A stretch of 64,000 nt of DNA from Spirosoma arboris (GTDB lineage: Bacteria; Bacteroidota; Bacteroidia; Cytophagales; Spirosomataceae): NCBI RefSeq assembly GCF_009754945.1, contig NZ_WPIN01000005.1, positions 558,001 to 622,000 of the forward strand. Direction: 5' to 3'. The translations under genes were made by a program, and so were the position numbers. Shown here in pieces: positions 44,345 to 53,223 of this stretch. How positions within the stretch are numbered: the stretch's first letter is position 1; each line of letters starts with the position of its first letter. Below the pieces are notes generated by a model. It did not search any database and was not told the DNA's origin. It saw nothing but the letters and a program-made list of their open reading frames with translations.

Positions 44345-45178
44345 TTACAAGCATCCATTACGAACGGCCAGGTTAATAGCTTCGACCGTGCTTTGCGCAT
44401 TCATTTTTTCAAGAATATGTTGTCGGTGATTATTCACCGTATTCGGGCTAATGTTGAGTAGATAGGCAATTTGCTTACTGGTTTTTCCATCGGCAAGGAG
44501 CCGCATAATTTCCAGTTCGCGGGTGCCCAGTGGGCAAGCCGTCGGAGTTACTTCAGGCTTCTCCAGGGTCATACTGAAAAACACCGGATTTTCCGGATCG
44601 ACCATATCCATCAGGGTCATCATAGGCAGAGCATCGGGCGGCCGAATGTGCGATACATCGACAATTACCTCTAACTGCGCTGTTGGGATTCTCTGCTGAT
44701 CGTAAAATAAGGTCTGGCCCTGATGCATCACCTGTAGGTTACGGCCGTCGGCCGTAACCTGCCTGTAGAAATAGGTTCGCTTCAGCGTCCGTCCCTGGTT
44801 ATGCGCCAGGCCAAATTCAACCGCTTTCTGTACAAACTGGTTAAAGGCAATCTGGTCGTCGGGGTGTATATATAAATTGACTAATTCAGAAAAAGAATGC
44901 GTTGCCAGCTCGCCGTCTGTGACGCCGAAGGTATGTTTTACGTCTCCACCCAGGTAAAACACGCGCGAGGTGGTTATCTCAACGAGATAATAGCTATAAA
45001 TGCCTGGGCAACAAATGAGATTCAACGCCATTTGCAGCCATTCAGGCAATTTTTGGGTGTCAGCCTGAAGGTGTAAGGCATTAGCAGGATCGTATTTAGC
45101 CCAAACCGCTGCCGGTACGTTATCACGCCAGTCATCCACAATACTGTTTAATGAATCCGTATCACTAAACATAGGCAA
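44345..45178 (-). CDS. PAS-domain LuxR-type transcriptional regulator
   Basis: A 277-aa cytoplasmic regulator. Residues about 60-190 are a PAS-like fold (YSYYLVEITTSRVFYLGGDV, FGVTDGELATHSFSELVNLY, IHPDDQIAFNQFVQKAVEFG). Residues about 210-275 are a LuxR/GerE helix-turn-helix (LGTRELEIMRLLADGKTSKQ, then IAYLLNISPNTVNNHRQHIL). There is no receiver domain, so the PAS domain is the likely input. It lies upstream of, and on the same strand as, the surface-protein run, making it a candidate regulator of that run (inference). Confidence 0.88.
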   Translation of the reverse strand: MPMFSDTDSLNSIVDDWRDNVPAAVWAKYDPANALHLQADTQKLPEWLQMALNLICCPGIYSYYLVEITTSRVFYLGGDVKHTFGVTDGELATHSFSELVNLYIHPDDQIAFNQFVQKAVEFGLAHNQGRTLKRTYFYRQVTADGRNLQVMHQGQTLFYDQQRIPTAQLEVIVDVSHIRPPDALPMMTLMDMVDPENPVFFSMTLEKPEVTPTACPLGTRELEIMRLLADGKTSKQIAYLLNISPNTVNNHRQHILEKMNAQSTVEAINLAVRNGCL

Positions 45179-45547
45179 GTTTAATTTATGAATGAGATAG
45201 TTGAGTAATTATACATACTCCTAAGTACTATTTACTAAGCCAATTAAGAGCCAACTTATTCCATTAGCTAGCTGACATTGGTCGTAGATACTTCAAATTG
45301 GGTCGAACAGTACACTTTTTTTAATCAAATGTGCATTTTAACTAAACCAGTGAATAAGTTACTTTCTAGAGATTGGCTTACCACGATCCAATGCATGAAA
45401 GGTTTATCAAAATGCTACGAACAAGATTTTTATAAAGCTCAATGGCACCAATAAGCCTATTGAATTTTCATAATTTCTAACCAATTCACTAGTTAATGTC
45501 AGCAAATTTGTACGCATTTTTCTCTTAAAATACCTACCGTAACTTCT
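45179..45547. other. 369-bp divergent intergenic region
   Basis: AT-rich region between the divergent PAS-LuxR gene (minus) and the LytTR gene (plus), expected to hold both promoters. ATTTGTACG followed about 20 bp later by TACCTACCG before 45548 is a weak promoter candidate. No gene seen. Confidence 0.5.
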
Positions 45548-46264
45548 ATGAAAAAACTACTTCAACCCCTCGTTGTCGAGGATACCCCCGTGGATGCGGC
45601 TCTATTAGTTGATTACTTAGGGCAGTCGCATTTATGTAAAGAGCCTTTGATAGCGACCAATCTACAGGAAGCATTTTTTCTCCTGAACGAACAAGCGGTC
45701 GATGTACTGTTTTTAGATATTAATGTACAAGGTTTATCGGGGCTGGATTTTGTCAATCTGCTCCCAAAGCCTTTACCTGTTATTGTTACCTCCGCCCATC
45801 CTGAATACGCCGTCGATTGTTATGATCTGGGCATTAATGATTTTATTCAGAAACCCTATACCTATCAGCGACTGCTACGGGGTATTATCCGTTGCATTAA
45901 ACCCCAGTCTCCGATTCAGGAAGCGAAGCCGAAAACGCAGACGGACTATATTTACCTGAAGGTAGGCCGTAAATCAGAGCGTTTCCCCATATCTGACATT
46001 TTATACATCGAAGCCTACGGTATCTACATCAAACTGATTTCCAAAACCAATATGGTGGTGGTAAACGAGCAGATTTCGGAAATCGAAAAACGGTTACCTG
46101 TTCACTCCTTTATTCGTATTCATAAATCGTACATCGTCAATCTGCTCCAGATAACCCGCATCGAATCCAGGCAAATCTGGGTCGATAAAAATAAACTCCC
46201 GCTGGGCGTAACGCATCGTGAACGCGTACACGATGTGCTTAAAGAACTGCGGATAGAACAGTGA
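45548..46264 (+). CDS. LytTR-family response regulator
   Basis: A 238-aa regulator. The receiver domain has the acidic VVEDTP pocket, phosphoacceptor Asp57 in FLDINVQG, then VTSAHPEYAVDCYD and the conserved QKPYTYQRLL. The LytTR domain occupies the last 100 residues (DILYIEAYGIYIKLISKTNM, FIRIHKSYIVN, LPLGVTHRERV). It is followed after 119 bp, across a CCCCTCTC palindrome, by a TPR histidine kinase on the same strand, its probable partner. Note that the kinase is HisKA-type rather than LytS-type, an unusual pairing if they do work together. Confidence 0.92.
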   Translation: MKKLLQPLVVEDTPVDAALLVDYLGQSHLCKEPLIATNLQEAFFLLNEQAVDVLFLDINVQGLSGLDFVNLLPKPLPVIVTSAHPEYAVDCYDLGINDFIQKPYTYQRLLRGIIRCIKPQSPIQEAKPKTQTDYIYLKVGRKSERFPISDILYIEAYGIYIKLISKTNMVVVNEQISEIEKRLPVHSFIRIHKSYIVNLLQITRIESRQIWVDKNKLPLGVTHRERVHDVLKELRIEQ

Positions 46265-46310
46265 CAAATGGGTATAGGGTTATAAAGTTCTAAATTTTTG
46301 TCCCGATTTG

Positions 46311-46339
46311 CTCCCCTCTCCCAAAACAGAGGAGGGGCT
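46311..46339. repeat. CCCCTCTC palindrome (copy 2, imperfect)
   Basis: CTCCCCTCTCCCAAAACAGA followed by GGAGGGGCT forms an imperfect stem of the same family as 13581-13606 and 48499-48523. It sits between a response regulator and a kinase on the same strand, so here it may attenuate read-through rather than end transcription. Confidence 0.6.
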
Positions 46340-46383
46340 ACCTATTTTAGTTCATTTACTTAAGCTGTTGCTCGCTAGTTTAT

Positions 46384-48462
46384 ATGAACTTTCGGCTTAC
46401 TCTACTCTTAGTAATCACGCTGCTACTGCCACGAGAATCAGTAAACGGCCAGCCCCCTACTATTTCACAATTGCGCAGTCAATTGGCGAAAAATCCGCAT
46501 GATACCGTACGGGTACGCTTATACAGTGAATTAGCAAAACTATATAATGAGAGTACAGCTCCAGACAGTACCCGTATTATGGGCCTAAAGGGAATTGATC
46601 TGGCCCAGCGGTATCATATGGTTGTTTATGAAAGTCGGCTTTATTGGGCAATCAGCTACTATTATAAACGGACAACCCAATATAGCAAAGCTGAAGACGC
46701 TCTCCTGCGAGCCCTTCAATTGCTGGACAAAAGTGGGCCTGCTCTTACCTCGTTTCGGGGCAAAATTTTACTTCGGTTGGCGGCCATTTATTGCGATCAG
46801 GGAAAGTTCCAGAAATCAATTGAAGCCTCTTTGTCTAGTCTACGAATGGCTGAGCAGGTCAAAGACAGTGTGCAGATGTGTCATAATTATCAGTTACTCG
46901 CCTTATCGTATCGGGACTGGGACCCCCGTAATCTGCCGGTAGCCCTTTCATATATCCAAAAGAACATCCAGTTAGCGAAACAAATAGGGCGCAGACACCC
47001 CGAACAGCCAAACCTGTTGCTCTTTGCGGAACAGAATCTTGCTGAATTCTACGAAGCGCGTGGACAGTATGCGAAGGCGTATCCCTATTTGAAAAAATTT
47101 TTCGATTATGTAGTAGCCAGGAATGACTTAATTCAGATTTCTGAAGCCACGCTTCATGTTGCCTACAATTTAGTATACCAGAAGCGCTCACAGGAAGCCT
47201 TAAATTTTCTTGATCAGGCGATGCGCCGTAAACTGCTTCCTCAGAGCGAGATTTTGAACAATTATGAAATCTACGCCCTGGCGCATCAACAACTGGGTCA
47301 TGGTGCTATCGCTTTACAGTATGCCCATGCCTCCTATACGCATGTTTTAAAAAAAAATGTGTATAAGCAAATTCTATCGGCCCTGAATACGTTGATTGCC
47401 ATTGAAGAAAGCCAGGGCATGTATCATGAGTCATTGGTTCACTCCCGACAGTTGCTAGCCATAAACGATAGCGTATTTACTCGCCGAAAAAGCGAGGCCA
47501 TTGCCGATGTAGAGGCCAAATACCAATTGACTCAAAAAGAACAGGCCATTACATTACTCCAAAAAGATGCTGCTCTCCGGAAAGTCATCTTAGACAAGAA
47601 TCGGGAGGAATTGGAAGCTCGCCAACAACAAGAACTTTTTCTGACACTGTTTGCCCTATCGTTGGTGGGGGTTGTAGCCGGGATGGTCATCGTTTTTCGG
47701 CGCGAGCGTGCCAGCGCTCGTTTATTAGCGGCTCAGAAAGCTGAAATCGAAGACAAAGCGGAGCAACTCCAGCAGGTAAATAAGCTCAAAAATAGTCTGT
47801 TTTCCATTATAGGTCACGATCTGCGAGGTCCCGTTATCAGCCTCAAAAATGAGCTTAATCTCACCAATACGTTGCCCCAATCCGAGGTTACGTTTAGCCA
47901 GTGGCGTTATCGGATGACAGCCGTTGCGGATTCACTATACACGGCGTTAGACAACCTGTTGCACTGGTCACGGCTACAGGAGTCAAATATGACGGGTATC
48001 GTCCGCCCTGTTAACGTCCTTGATGTGGGCAATGACATACTCGAGCTTTATGTAAGCCTGGCCCACCAGAAACAGATTCGGCTGGAGCTTAAAGGCCAAT
48101 CGACCTTTGCTACAGCCGATGAGAATTTCGTTCAGATTGTGATTCGCAATGTGCTCCACAATGCCATCAAGTTTACGCCTATCGGTGGCATTATTCATAT
48201 CACAATTGAGCAAACCGACCATTATGCCCAGGTTCAGATTGTGGATCATGGTATTGGCATGGCGGATGTTGATCGCTGGAATCATCCAGCGAAGTCAATT
48301 CAGGTGAGTCTGGGCACCAATGGCGAAAAAGGAACCGGGTTAGGTCTGCTCCTATGCCATGAATTGATGGCCCGAAACGACGGTCAACTGTCCATTAAAA
48401 GCGAGCCGGGCAAAGGCACCACCGTAACCCTTAACTGGCCAATAGCACAGGTAAAGATATAA
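46384..48462 (+). CDS. TPR-containing membrane sensor histidine kinase
   Basis: A 692-aa kinase. Signal peptide (RLTLLLVITLLLPRESVNG), then an extracytoplasmic region of about 370 residues made of TPR repeats (for example AEDALLRALQLLDK, LRLAAIYCDQGKFQKSIEAS). A coiled coil, a membrane segment (LFLTLFALSLVGVVAGMVIV) and a second coiled coil (AAQKAEIEDKAEQLQQVNKL) lead to a HisKA domain with phosphoacceptor His478 in IIGHDLRGP. The HATPase domain has NVLHNAIKFTP, DHGIGM and GEKGTGLGLLLC. TPR sensor kinases of this layout are common in Bacteroidota, but their signals are unknown. The LytTR regulator immediately upstream is the likely partner. Confidence 0.92.
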   Translation: MNFRLTLLLVITLLLPRESVNGQPPTISQLRSQLAKNPHDTVRVRLYSELAKLYNESTAPDSTRIMGLKGIDLAQRYHMVVYESRLYWAISYYYKRTTQYSKAEDALLRALQLLDKSGPALTSFRGKILLRLAAIYCDQGKFQKSIEASLSSLRMAEQVKDSVQMCHNYQLLALSYRDWDPRNLPVALSYIQKNIQLAKQIGRRHPEQPNLLLFAEQNLAEFYEARGQYAKAYPYLKKFFDYVVARNDLIQISEATLHVAYNLVYQKRSQEALNFLDQAMRRKLLPQSEILNNYEIYALAHQQLGHGAIALQYAHASYTHVLKKNVYKQILSALNTLIAIEESQGMYHESLVHSRQLLAINDSVFTRRKSEAIADVEAKYQLTQKEQAITLLQKDAALRKVILDKNREELEARQQQELFLTLFALSLVGVVAGMVIVFRRERASARLLAAQKAEIEDKAEQLQQVNKLKNSLFSIIGHDLRGPVISLKNELNLTNTLPQSEVTFSQWRYRMTAVADSLYTALDNLLHWSRLQESNMTGIVRPVNVLDVGNDILELYVSLAHQKQIRLELKGQSTFATADENFVQIVIRNVLHNAIKFTPIGGIIHITIEQTDHYAQVQIVDHGIGMADVDRWNHPAKSIQVSLGTNGEKGTGLGLLLCHELMARNDGQLSIKSEPGKGTTVTLNWPIAQVKI

Positions 48463-48482
48463 GGTTCTCCTGTTTCCGCTCA

Positions 48483-48523
48483 TTCCCCTCACCCCCGGCC
48501 CCTCTCCCAAAACAGGAGAGGGG
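48483..48523. terminator. CCCCTCTCC palindrome acting as bidirectional terminator (copy 3)
   Basis: CCCCTCTCC (48499-48507) pairs with GGAGAGGGG (48515-48523) around CAAAACA, preceded by CCCCTCACCCCCGG. It lies between convergent genes (kinase on plus, reductase on minus). Confidence 0.75.
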
Positions 48524-48549
48524 AGAGTAAAGTCAACTAGCTGTTTAAA

Positions 48550-49521
48550 TCACGGTACTAGAACCAATCGTTTGCCGCCCGTTTCACTCTGTTTCCAGGC
48601 GTGTGCTACCTGGTTTAGCGCTATCGCTTCTGTTTCTAGCCGTAACTTTCCGGTTGCGACTAAATCAAAAAGCTTCGGCAGAATTTCTGTCGGTACTTTT
48701 TGCATGACTTCTCTGGGTATACTTCCTCCGCCAACACCGTAAAGTTCAATGGCCGCACTTCGTAGGGTTCCCGATGCCAATTGAATGGTCGACCCAGCCA
48801 TTTCGCCGACGGTTACGTACCGGGTCCGATGCGCTTCGGCCATAAAGTCGTTACCCGTCAGTACACTTAGTATTAATTCGGCGGGATGCCCCCAGGTATA
48901 ATCGATAATGATATCAATGGGTGTTTTTATCTGCTCTGCTTTTAAGGAAGCCTGCAAATCGGCATCAGATTGAGCCAGTGAAATAACTACATCTGCGCCT
49001 AAATCGGGCAGCGTGGCCAGTACCTTCGGGTTTCTACCCATAGCAATCACCTTCCCGGCTCCAAAGTATTTGGCAAGTTGAATGGCCATTTTGCCGGTAA
49101 CGCCCGTTGCTCCATTCACCAGAACGGTGTCGCCCGGTTGCAGGCCAGCGCGATAATACAATGAGAACCAGGCCGATAAACCCGGATTGGGCAAAGCAGC
49201 CGCCGTTACGTCATCAATAGCATCGGGTAATACAACATACCCCCCTTTCCGAATCAATGCCTTCTCGGCCATCGCAGCCCCTGCGTAAAAGGCAAATACA
49301 CGCGTGCCATCGGGCAATAGACCAACGCCATCGGTGCCTAGTATAGCGGGTAGCTTCTTCGTGCGATCATAGTGCGAACCGCTGGCCTGAGCCTTGTCAA
49401 TATTTTTGATGGATGCGGCTTTTACCGTCATTAATAGCTCGTTTTCAGTTTGTAAAACTGGCTCGGCGACATCTTCGTAACGGGGTGTTTCGCCAAATTG
49501 ATGAATCACTGCGGCTTTCAT
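48550..49521 (-). CDS. Zinc-independent alcohol dehydrogenase/quinone-oxidoreductase-like reductase (MDR superfamily)
   Basis: A 323-aa cytoplasmic NAD(P)H-dependent reductase; the start at 49521 (MKAAVIHQFGETPRYEDVAE) is preferred to an upstream ATG at 49581 because it matches the usual N-terminus of the family. The GroES-like domain lacks the Cys/His catalytic zinc ligands and the structural zinc cluster. The nucleotide-binding motif is LVNGATGVTGKMAIQLAKYF, close to the AxxGxxG pattern of quinone oxidoreductases. It follows the Crp-type gene by 73 bp on the same strand and may be regulated by it. The substrate is unknown. Confidence 0.85.
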   Translation of the reverse strand: MKAAVIHQFGETPRYEDVAEPVLQTENELLMTVKAASIKNIDKAQASGSHYDRTKKLPAILGTDGVGLLPDGTRVFAFYAGAAMAEKALIRKGGYVVLPDAIDDVTAAALPNPGLSAWFSLYYRAGLQPGDTVLVNGATGVTGKMAIQLAKYFGAGKVIAMGRNPKVLATLPDLGADVVISLAQSDADLQASLKAEQIKTPIDIIIDYTWGHPAELILSVLTGNDFMAEAHRTRYVTVGEMAGSTIQLASGTLRSAAIELYGVGGGSIPREVMQKVPTEILPKLFDLVATGKLRLETEAIALNQVAHAWKQSETGGKRLVLVP

Positions 49522-49594
49522 AGTAGTCGTGTTTTTGTTACGACAAAGGTCCGCTCCCTCTGTGTCGCGACACGATAACAATTGTTAAGAAATT

Positions 49595-50155
49595 CTACTT
49601 TTTATCAACCAGCACCTTATTACGAATTCGACTCAGCGACACGGGTGTGATGCCCAGATAGGAGGCAATGTAATGTTGCGGCACGCGCTGAACAATATGT
49701 GGGCTATCGGCCAGGAGTTCCAGATAACGCTCCTGGGGGTTGTTCTTAATACGAGACAGGAAAAGCTTGGCATAGTGGTGCATCCGCTGCAAAATATGCG
49801 CCTGCATCAGCTCTTGATAGCCCGGAAGTCCTGCTATAATCAGGTCCATATTCGCTTTTGATATGACCAGTAATGTAGATGGCTCAATACTCTCGATACT
49901 AAATAAACTCGGCTGCCCCGACTGGAAGCTCTCTATCGACGAAACGCCGTAGTTTTCAAAGAAAAACTGAAACGTAACGTCTTTACCATTGTTGTTAAAC
50001 CAAAGGCGCAGGCATCCTTTCTTAATGAAATACGCATTTTTGGAGACGTCTCCTTCGTGCAGCAATGTTGTTTTGGCGGGTATAGTTAGCTCCTCGACCA
50101 AATGCCCGTATTGTCCCCAATTGATGCCAAAGTCCGATGAGTTGTCGTTGAGCAT
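49595..50155 (-). CDS. Crp/Fnr-family transcriptional regulator
   Basis: A 186-aa regulator; the start at 50155 lies 7 bp after the stop of the ThuA gene, and the longer start at 50200 would overlap that gene. Residues about 10-110 are a cyclic-nucleotide-binding-like beta roll (LTIPAKTTLLHEGDVSKNAY, FIKKGCLRLWF). The C-terminal helix-turn-helix is short (HYIASYLGITPVSLSRIRNK). The CNMP pocket lacks an obvious GE..RSA signature, so cAMP binding is doubtful. This sub-type is very common in Bacteroidota. Operon with the ThuA gene upstream and probably the MDR reductase downstream. Confidence 0.88.
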   Translation of the reverse strand: MLNDNSSDFGINWGQYGHLVEELTIPAKTTLLHEGDVSKNAYFIKKGCLRLWFNNNGKDVTFQFFFENYGVSSIESFQSGQPSLFSIESIEPSTLLVISKANMDLIIAGLPGYQELMQAHILQRMHHYAKLFLSRIKNNPQERYLELLADSPHIVQRVPQHYIASYLGITPVSLSRIRNKVLVDKK

Positions 50156-50162
50156 ACGGCTA

Positions 50163-50966
50163 TTATTGTTTAGTCTGCCCTGCACCCCAGAAAATGGCAT
50201 TTCGAAAAATGGTCACAAACGCATCGTTCTTGAATAAATCGGGGTGATGCCCCATAAAGATGTAGACATTTCGGGCTTTCATGTGTTCGTTCGACCAAAT
50301 CACCGGATGATCTCCACCCATTTTCAGATTTGAGTCAGGCTCATAGGTCGATTCATCGACAGTGGCCAACACCTTGACATTGGGGCGCGGACTCTTGTCA
50401 TAAGTGTACCATTCTTCTTTCTCTACCTCAAAGGCTGTTGGAACGTCTTTCATACAGGGGTGGTTTTGCGCTTCCACATGCACCGTTGCTTTGGCAAACG
50501 TAGCAATGTAATTTTTGTAGCGGATACCGCCCATAAACTCCGAAAACCAGGGCCACATCGCGTACCCATCAAATTCGCCCAGTAAAGATGCATGGTGAAA
50601 GCCAACCCAGCCCCCGCCTTTTCCTTCAACGATGTAGTTTCGGAAAGCTTCTTTAGCGGTGTCTGTCCACATGTAAGGTGGGTAGTTCAGCTGGATAACT
50701 AACTGATAGTTTGCGAGGAAAGCCGCATTGATCGGCTCGGTATTCTCAATATAATCAATCGCAAAGTTATTTTCGGAGGCAACCTGAGCGAGCCACTTTT
50801 TGGCCTCTGCAACAAAAGGGGCATGAACGCCCCCGCCTTTTTCGGCAATAGCCACAACCCGAAATTTAGGTTTTGTGGCTTGTCCTGATGCTGATTGGCT
50901 AACAGTAAGAAGAAAGAAACTAACAAAAACTAGGGTAGAGAAACAGGTCACGAAGCGGACTTTCAT
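50163..50966 (-). CDS. Secreted ThuA-domain protein
   Basis: A 267-aa protein with signal peptide (LVFVSFFLLTVSQSASGQA) and one ThuA (trehalose-utilisation-like, class I amidotransferase-related) domain: KFRVVAIAEKGGGVHAPFVA, NYQLVIQLNYPPYMWTD, GKGGGWVGFHHASLL, EEWYTYDKSPRPNV, HPVIWSNEH, ending FRNAIFWGAG. ThuA proteins are tied to sugar (trehalose or glucoside) metabolism, but the activity is unproven; the typical position of the amidotransferase Cys is not occupied by Cys here. A second ThuA domain begins the gene at 61323. Confidence 0.9.
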   Translation of the reverse strand: MKVRFVTCFSTLVFVSFFLLTVSQSASGQATKPKFRVVAIAEKGGGVHAPFVAEAKKWLAQVASENNFAIDYIENTEPINAAFLANYQLVIQLNYPPYMWTDTAKEAFRNYIVEGKGGGWVGFHHASLLGEFDGYAMWPWFSEFMGGIRYKNYIATFAKATVHVEAQNHPCMKDVPTAFEVEKEEWYTYDKSPRPNVKVLATVDESTYEPDSNLKMGGDHPVIWSNEHMKARNVYIFMGHHPDLFKNDAFVTIFRNAIFWGAGQTKQ

Positions 50967-51002
50967 TCGGGTTCAGGGTTGGGTAAATAGGGTTGTCTAT
51001 AC

Positions 51003-52529
51003 TTAACGAATCAGGCTGAGGGGTCCTTCTTTTTGATCAAATTTAACTTTCTTTCCGTGATGTAGCTGGTACTGAATGCTCCAGGCATACACACCTATTT
51101 CACAAAGCTTACCCCGGTAGTACCCATCCCACTGAAACGGCGGGTTGGTTGTCTTAAAAATTACCTCACCCCACCGATTGAAAATCGTAAGCGATGTTAT
51201 GATAATATCACCGCAACCATAGGTCAGGAAAACATCGTTCGCTCCATCTCCATTGGGGGTAAAGCTATTGGGTGCATAGAGAATACAATCACAGGCTCCA
51301 TAGTCGATCTCGATGGAGTCGGTTACAGTGGCACATTCATTCCGAACACTTCCCCAGAACACGCCAGATGTACTCACGAGCCGTTCCGTAGTAGCGTACT
51401 GATCCAGCCAGGAAAATTTCCCCTCGGTAACTATAGGTTTTATAGTAAATGTCTGAGCCCCACAAAGCTCTTGATCTGGCCCTAAATCCAGCTTGGGCGG
51501 GGGTATATAACGCACCTTAATGGTATCTGTAGCTACACAACTCGCCTGTGTCACACTAATACTATACGCACCAGATTGTTTGACCGTATAGGTATTTTGT
51601 GGAGAGCCATCCTGCCAACGATAAGAAGCGGTGGGAATGGAAGGAACAGTTAGCGTCACTTCCTGCCCATTGCAAAGGGTTGTATCGGCACCTAGGTCAA
51701 AATCAAGGGCATAATCAACTTTAATCGAATCCCGAAGTGTTTTACAGCTTGTAATCACAGTAACCGAATACTTGCCGGGTTTTGTGACTTGCAGGGTGGG
51801 CTTAATGCTTCCATCATTCCACTTATAATCAGAAGCGCCGGGGGTTGTTGCGTCCAGCAAAAGCGTATTTCTGCGACTGCAAAGGGTTGTATCGGCGCCC
51901 AACTCAAGATTGATGGGCGTCAGGAGCACATCGTCAATAAAGAGGTAGTAATAACCCAGAAACGGCGGTGTTTTATAGAAACTCCCAATTGTCAGATACT
52001 CCTCCCCTCCTTTGGCATTCACAAAACCGGATATCTTAAGCCATTGTAAATGAGGAATACTCGCTTTAGACGTCATATCCAGAATTTGTGGCCTGGCATC
52101 CAGCATATCGGTGGTGGTACCTGTAAGAGGCTGCCTAGAAAAATAAGCACCGATTGTTTCTGTAATATACTTGGCCGGTGTATCGGTAGCGACGTACATT
52201 TCATAATAATAGCACTCATCTGCATTGAGCGGCTTGGTTAAGCGCACGCCTAAATACTCCTCCCACCCCTGATCGAAGTATAAATGGGCAACGCCTTGCC
52301 CCGAATGAGGAGGCAAAATCAACTGACCGAAATCAAAACAATGATGATAAAAATCGGGCGTCGCTTTGTTGGGGTTATACCAGGGCGTTGCCTCTATTAA
52401 TTGGTTATCGTGCTGAGGGCAGTTTCGGTAGGTTTCAAAGCTTCCATTCGGAACCAGATTCTGACCCATAGCAATGCCAGGGAGGGCGACTATGAGCCAA
52501 AATACGCTCCAAATGAATCCTCTGTGCAT
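51003..52529 (-). CDS. Surface protein with gliding-motility-associated (T9SS type B) C-terminal domain
   Basis: A 508-aa secreted protein. Signal peptide (FIWSVFWLIVALPGIAMGQN) followed by NLVPNGSFETYRNCP, the usual start of a carbohydrate-binding-like lectin domain (residues about 20-200). Then three Ig/PKD-like segments (LGADTTLCSRRNTLLLDATT, LGADTTLCNGQEVTLTVPSI, LGPDQELCGAQTFTIKPIVT). The last 90 residues are a type B sorting domain (YAPNSFTPNGDGANDVFLTY, then FNRWGEVIFKT and WDGYYRGKLCEIGVYAWSI). It should be exported by the type IX system and retained at the cell surface. Single-gene unit. Confidence 0.9.
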   Translation of the reverse strand: MHRGFIWSVFWLIVALPGIAMGQNLVPNGSFETYRNCPQHDNQLIEATPWYNPNKATPDFYHHCFDFGQLILPPHSGQGVAHLYFDQGWEEYLGVRLTKPLNADECYYYEMYVATDTPAKYITETIGAYFSRQPLTGTTTDMLDARPQILDMTSKASIPHLQWLKISGFVNAKGGEEYLTIGSFYKTPPFLGYYYLFIDDVLLTPINLELGADTTLCSRRNTLLLDATTPGASDYKWNDGSIKPTLQVTKPGKYSVTVITSCKTLRDSIKVDYALDFDLGADTTLCNGQEVTLTVPSIPTASYRWQDGSPQNTYTVKQSGAYSISVTQASCVATDTIKVRYIPPPKLDLGPDQELCGAQTFTIKPIVTEGKFSWLDQYATTERLVSTSGVFWGSVRNECATVTDSIEIDYGACDCILYAPNSFTPNGDGANDVFLTYGCGDIIITSLTIFNRWGEVIFKTTNPPFQWDGYYRGKLCEIGVYAWSIQYQLHHGKKVKFDQKEGPLSLIR

Positions 52530-52645
52530 AGCTTTGTTGTACTATGAATAGGTTTAGGAGTTGTTTCCAGTAACTACGAAAAAAAAGGTATCGAATATAC
52601 GAAATACTCATACAAAATAGATGTAACACCCAGTTAATCATATCG

Positions 52646-53200
52646 CTATAATTTCCTACCTTCTGTACTTTCACGTATTAGTTTGTCAAGTCGGCTTACC
52701 TGAGTAGCCAATTGTTTGGCCGACATTACCCAATTGATCATTTGTTTTTTATACCAGGGAGCCTGTTTCTGAAAAAATATCCATGCGTTTTCATTCGCCT
52801 TAAACAAGGTCTCAAATTCGTCGGATAGGCTTACATCTTTTTGTTCGTAGGCGTAAATTTTCGACTTGTTTTCTTCGCGTTTGGCAAACGCAGCCACACC
52901 TGCCGGGTGCATTTGTCCTTGCGTTGTGAGCTCTTCGATTTTAGCTATATTCACAGCACTCCAGATACTTTTGGGTTTCCTCGGTGTAAAGCGTATGCAA
53001 TAGCTATCCCCATCAATTGATTTACGGACACCGTCTATCCAGCCAAAACACAGCGCTTCGTCAACCGATTGCGACCAGGTCATACTCGGTCTCCCCGATC
53101 CAACTTTGTAAAAACCTACGAGAAGCTCCGTCTCTTTATCATGATTTGCTGCTAACCACGTCCGAAAATCGGCCGGAGTTGGAAAGAAGGTTGGTGTCAT
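52646..53200 (-). CDS. YdeI-family protein (bacteriocin-protection/OmpD-associated type)
   Basis: A 184-aa cytoplasmic protein. The N-terminal FPTPADFRTWLAANHDKETE, the central WSQSVDEALCFGWIDGVRKS and FTPRKPKSIWSAVNIAKIEE are diagnostic of the YdeI family. The C-terminal helices include FFQKQAPWYKKQMINWVMSA. Members have been associated with resistance to bacteriocins and polymyxin, but the mechanism is unknown. It is separated by 23 bp from the kinase-like gene upstream, so the two are probably co-transcribed. Confidence 0.9.
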   Translation of the reverse strand: MTPTFFPTPADFRTWLAANHDKETELLVGFYKVGSGRPSMTWSQSVDEALCFGWIDGVRKSIDGDSYCIRFTPRKPKSIWSAVNIAKIEELTTQGQMHPAGVAAFAKREENKSKIYAYEQKDVSLSDEFETLFKANENAWIFFQKQAPWYKKQMINWVMSAKQLATQVSRLDKLIRESTEGRKL

Positions 53201-53223
53201 TAAGCTTGTGAGTAATAATCGCT

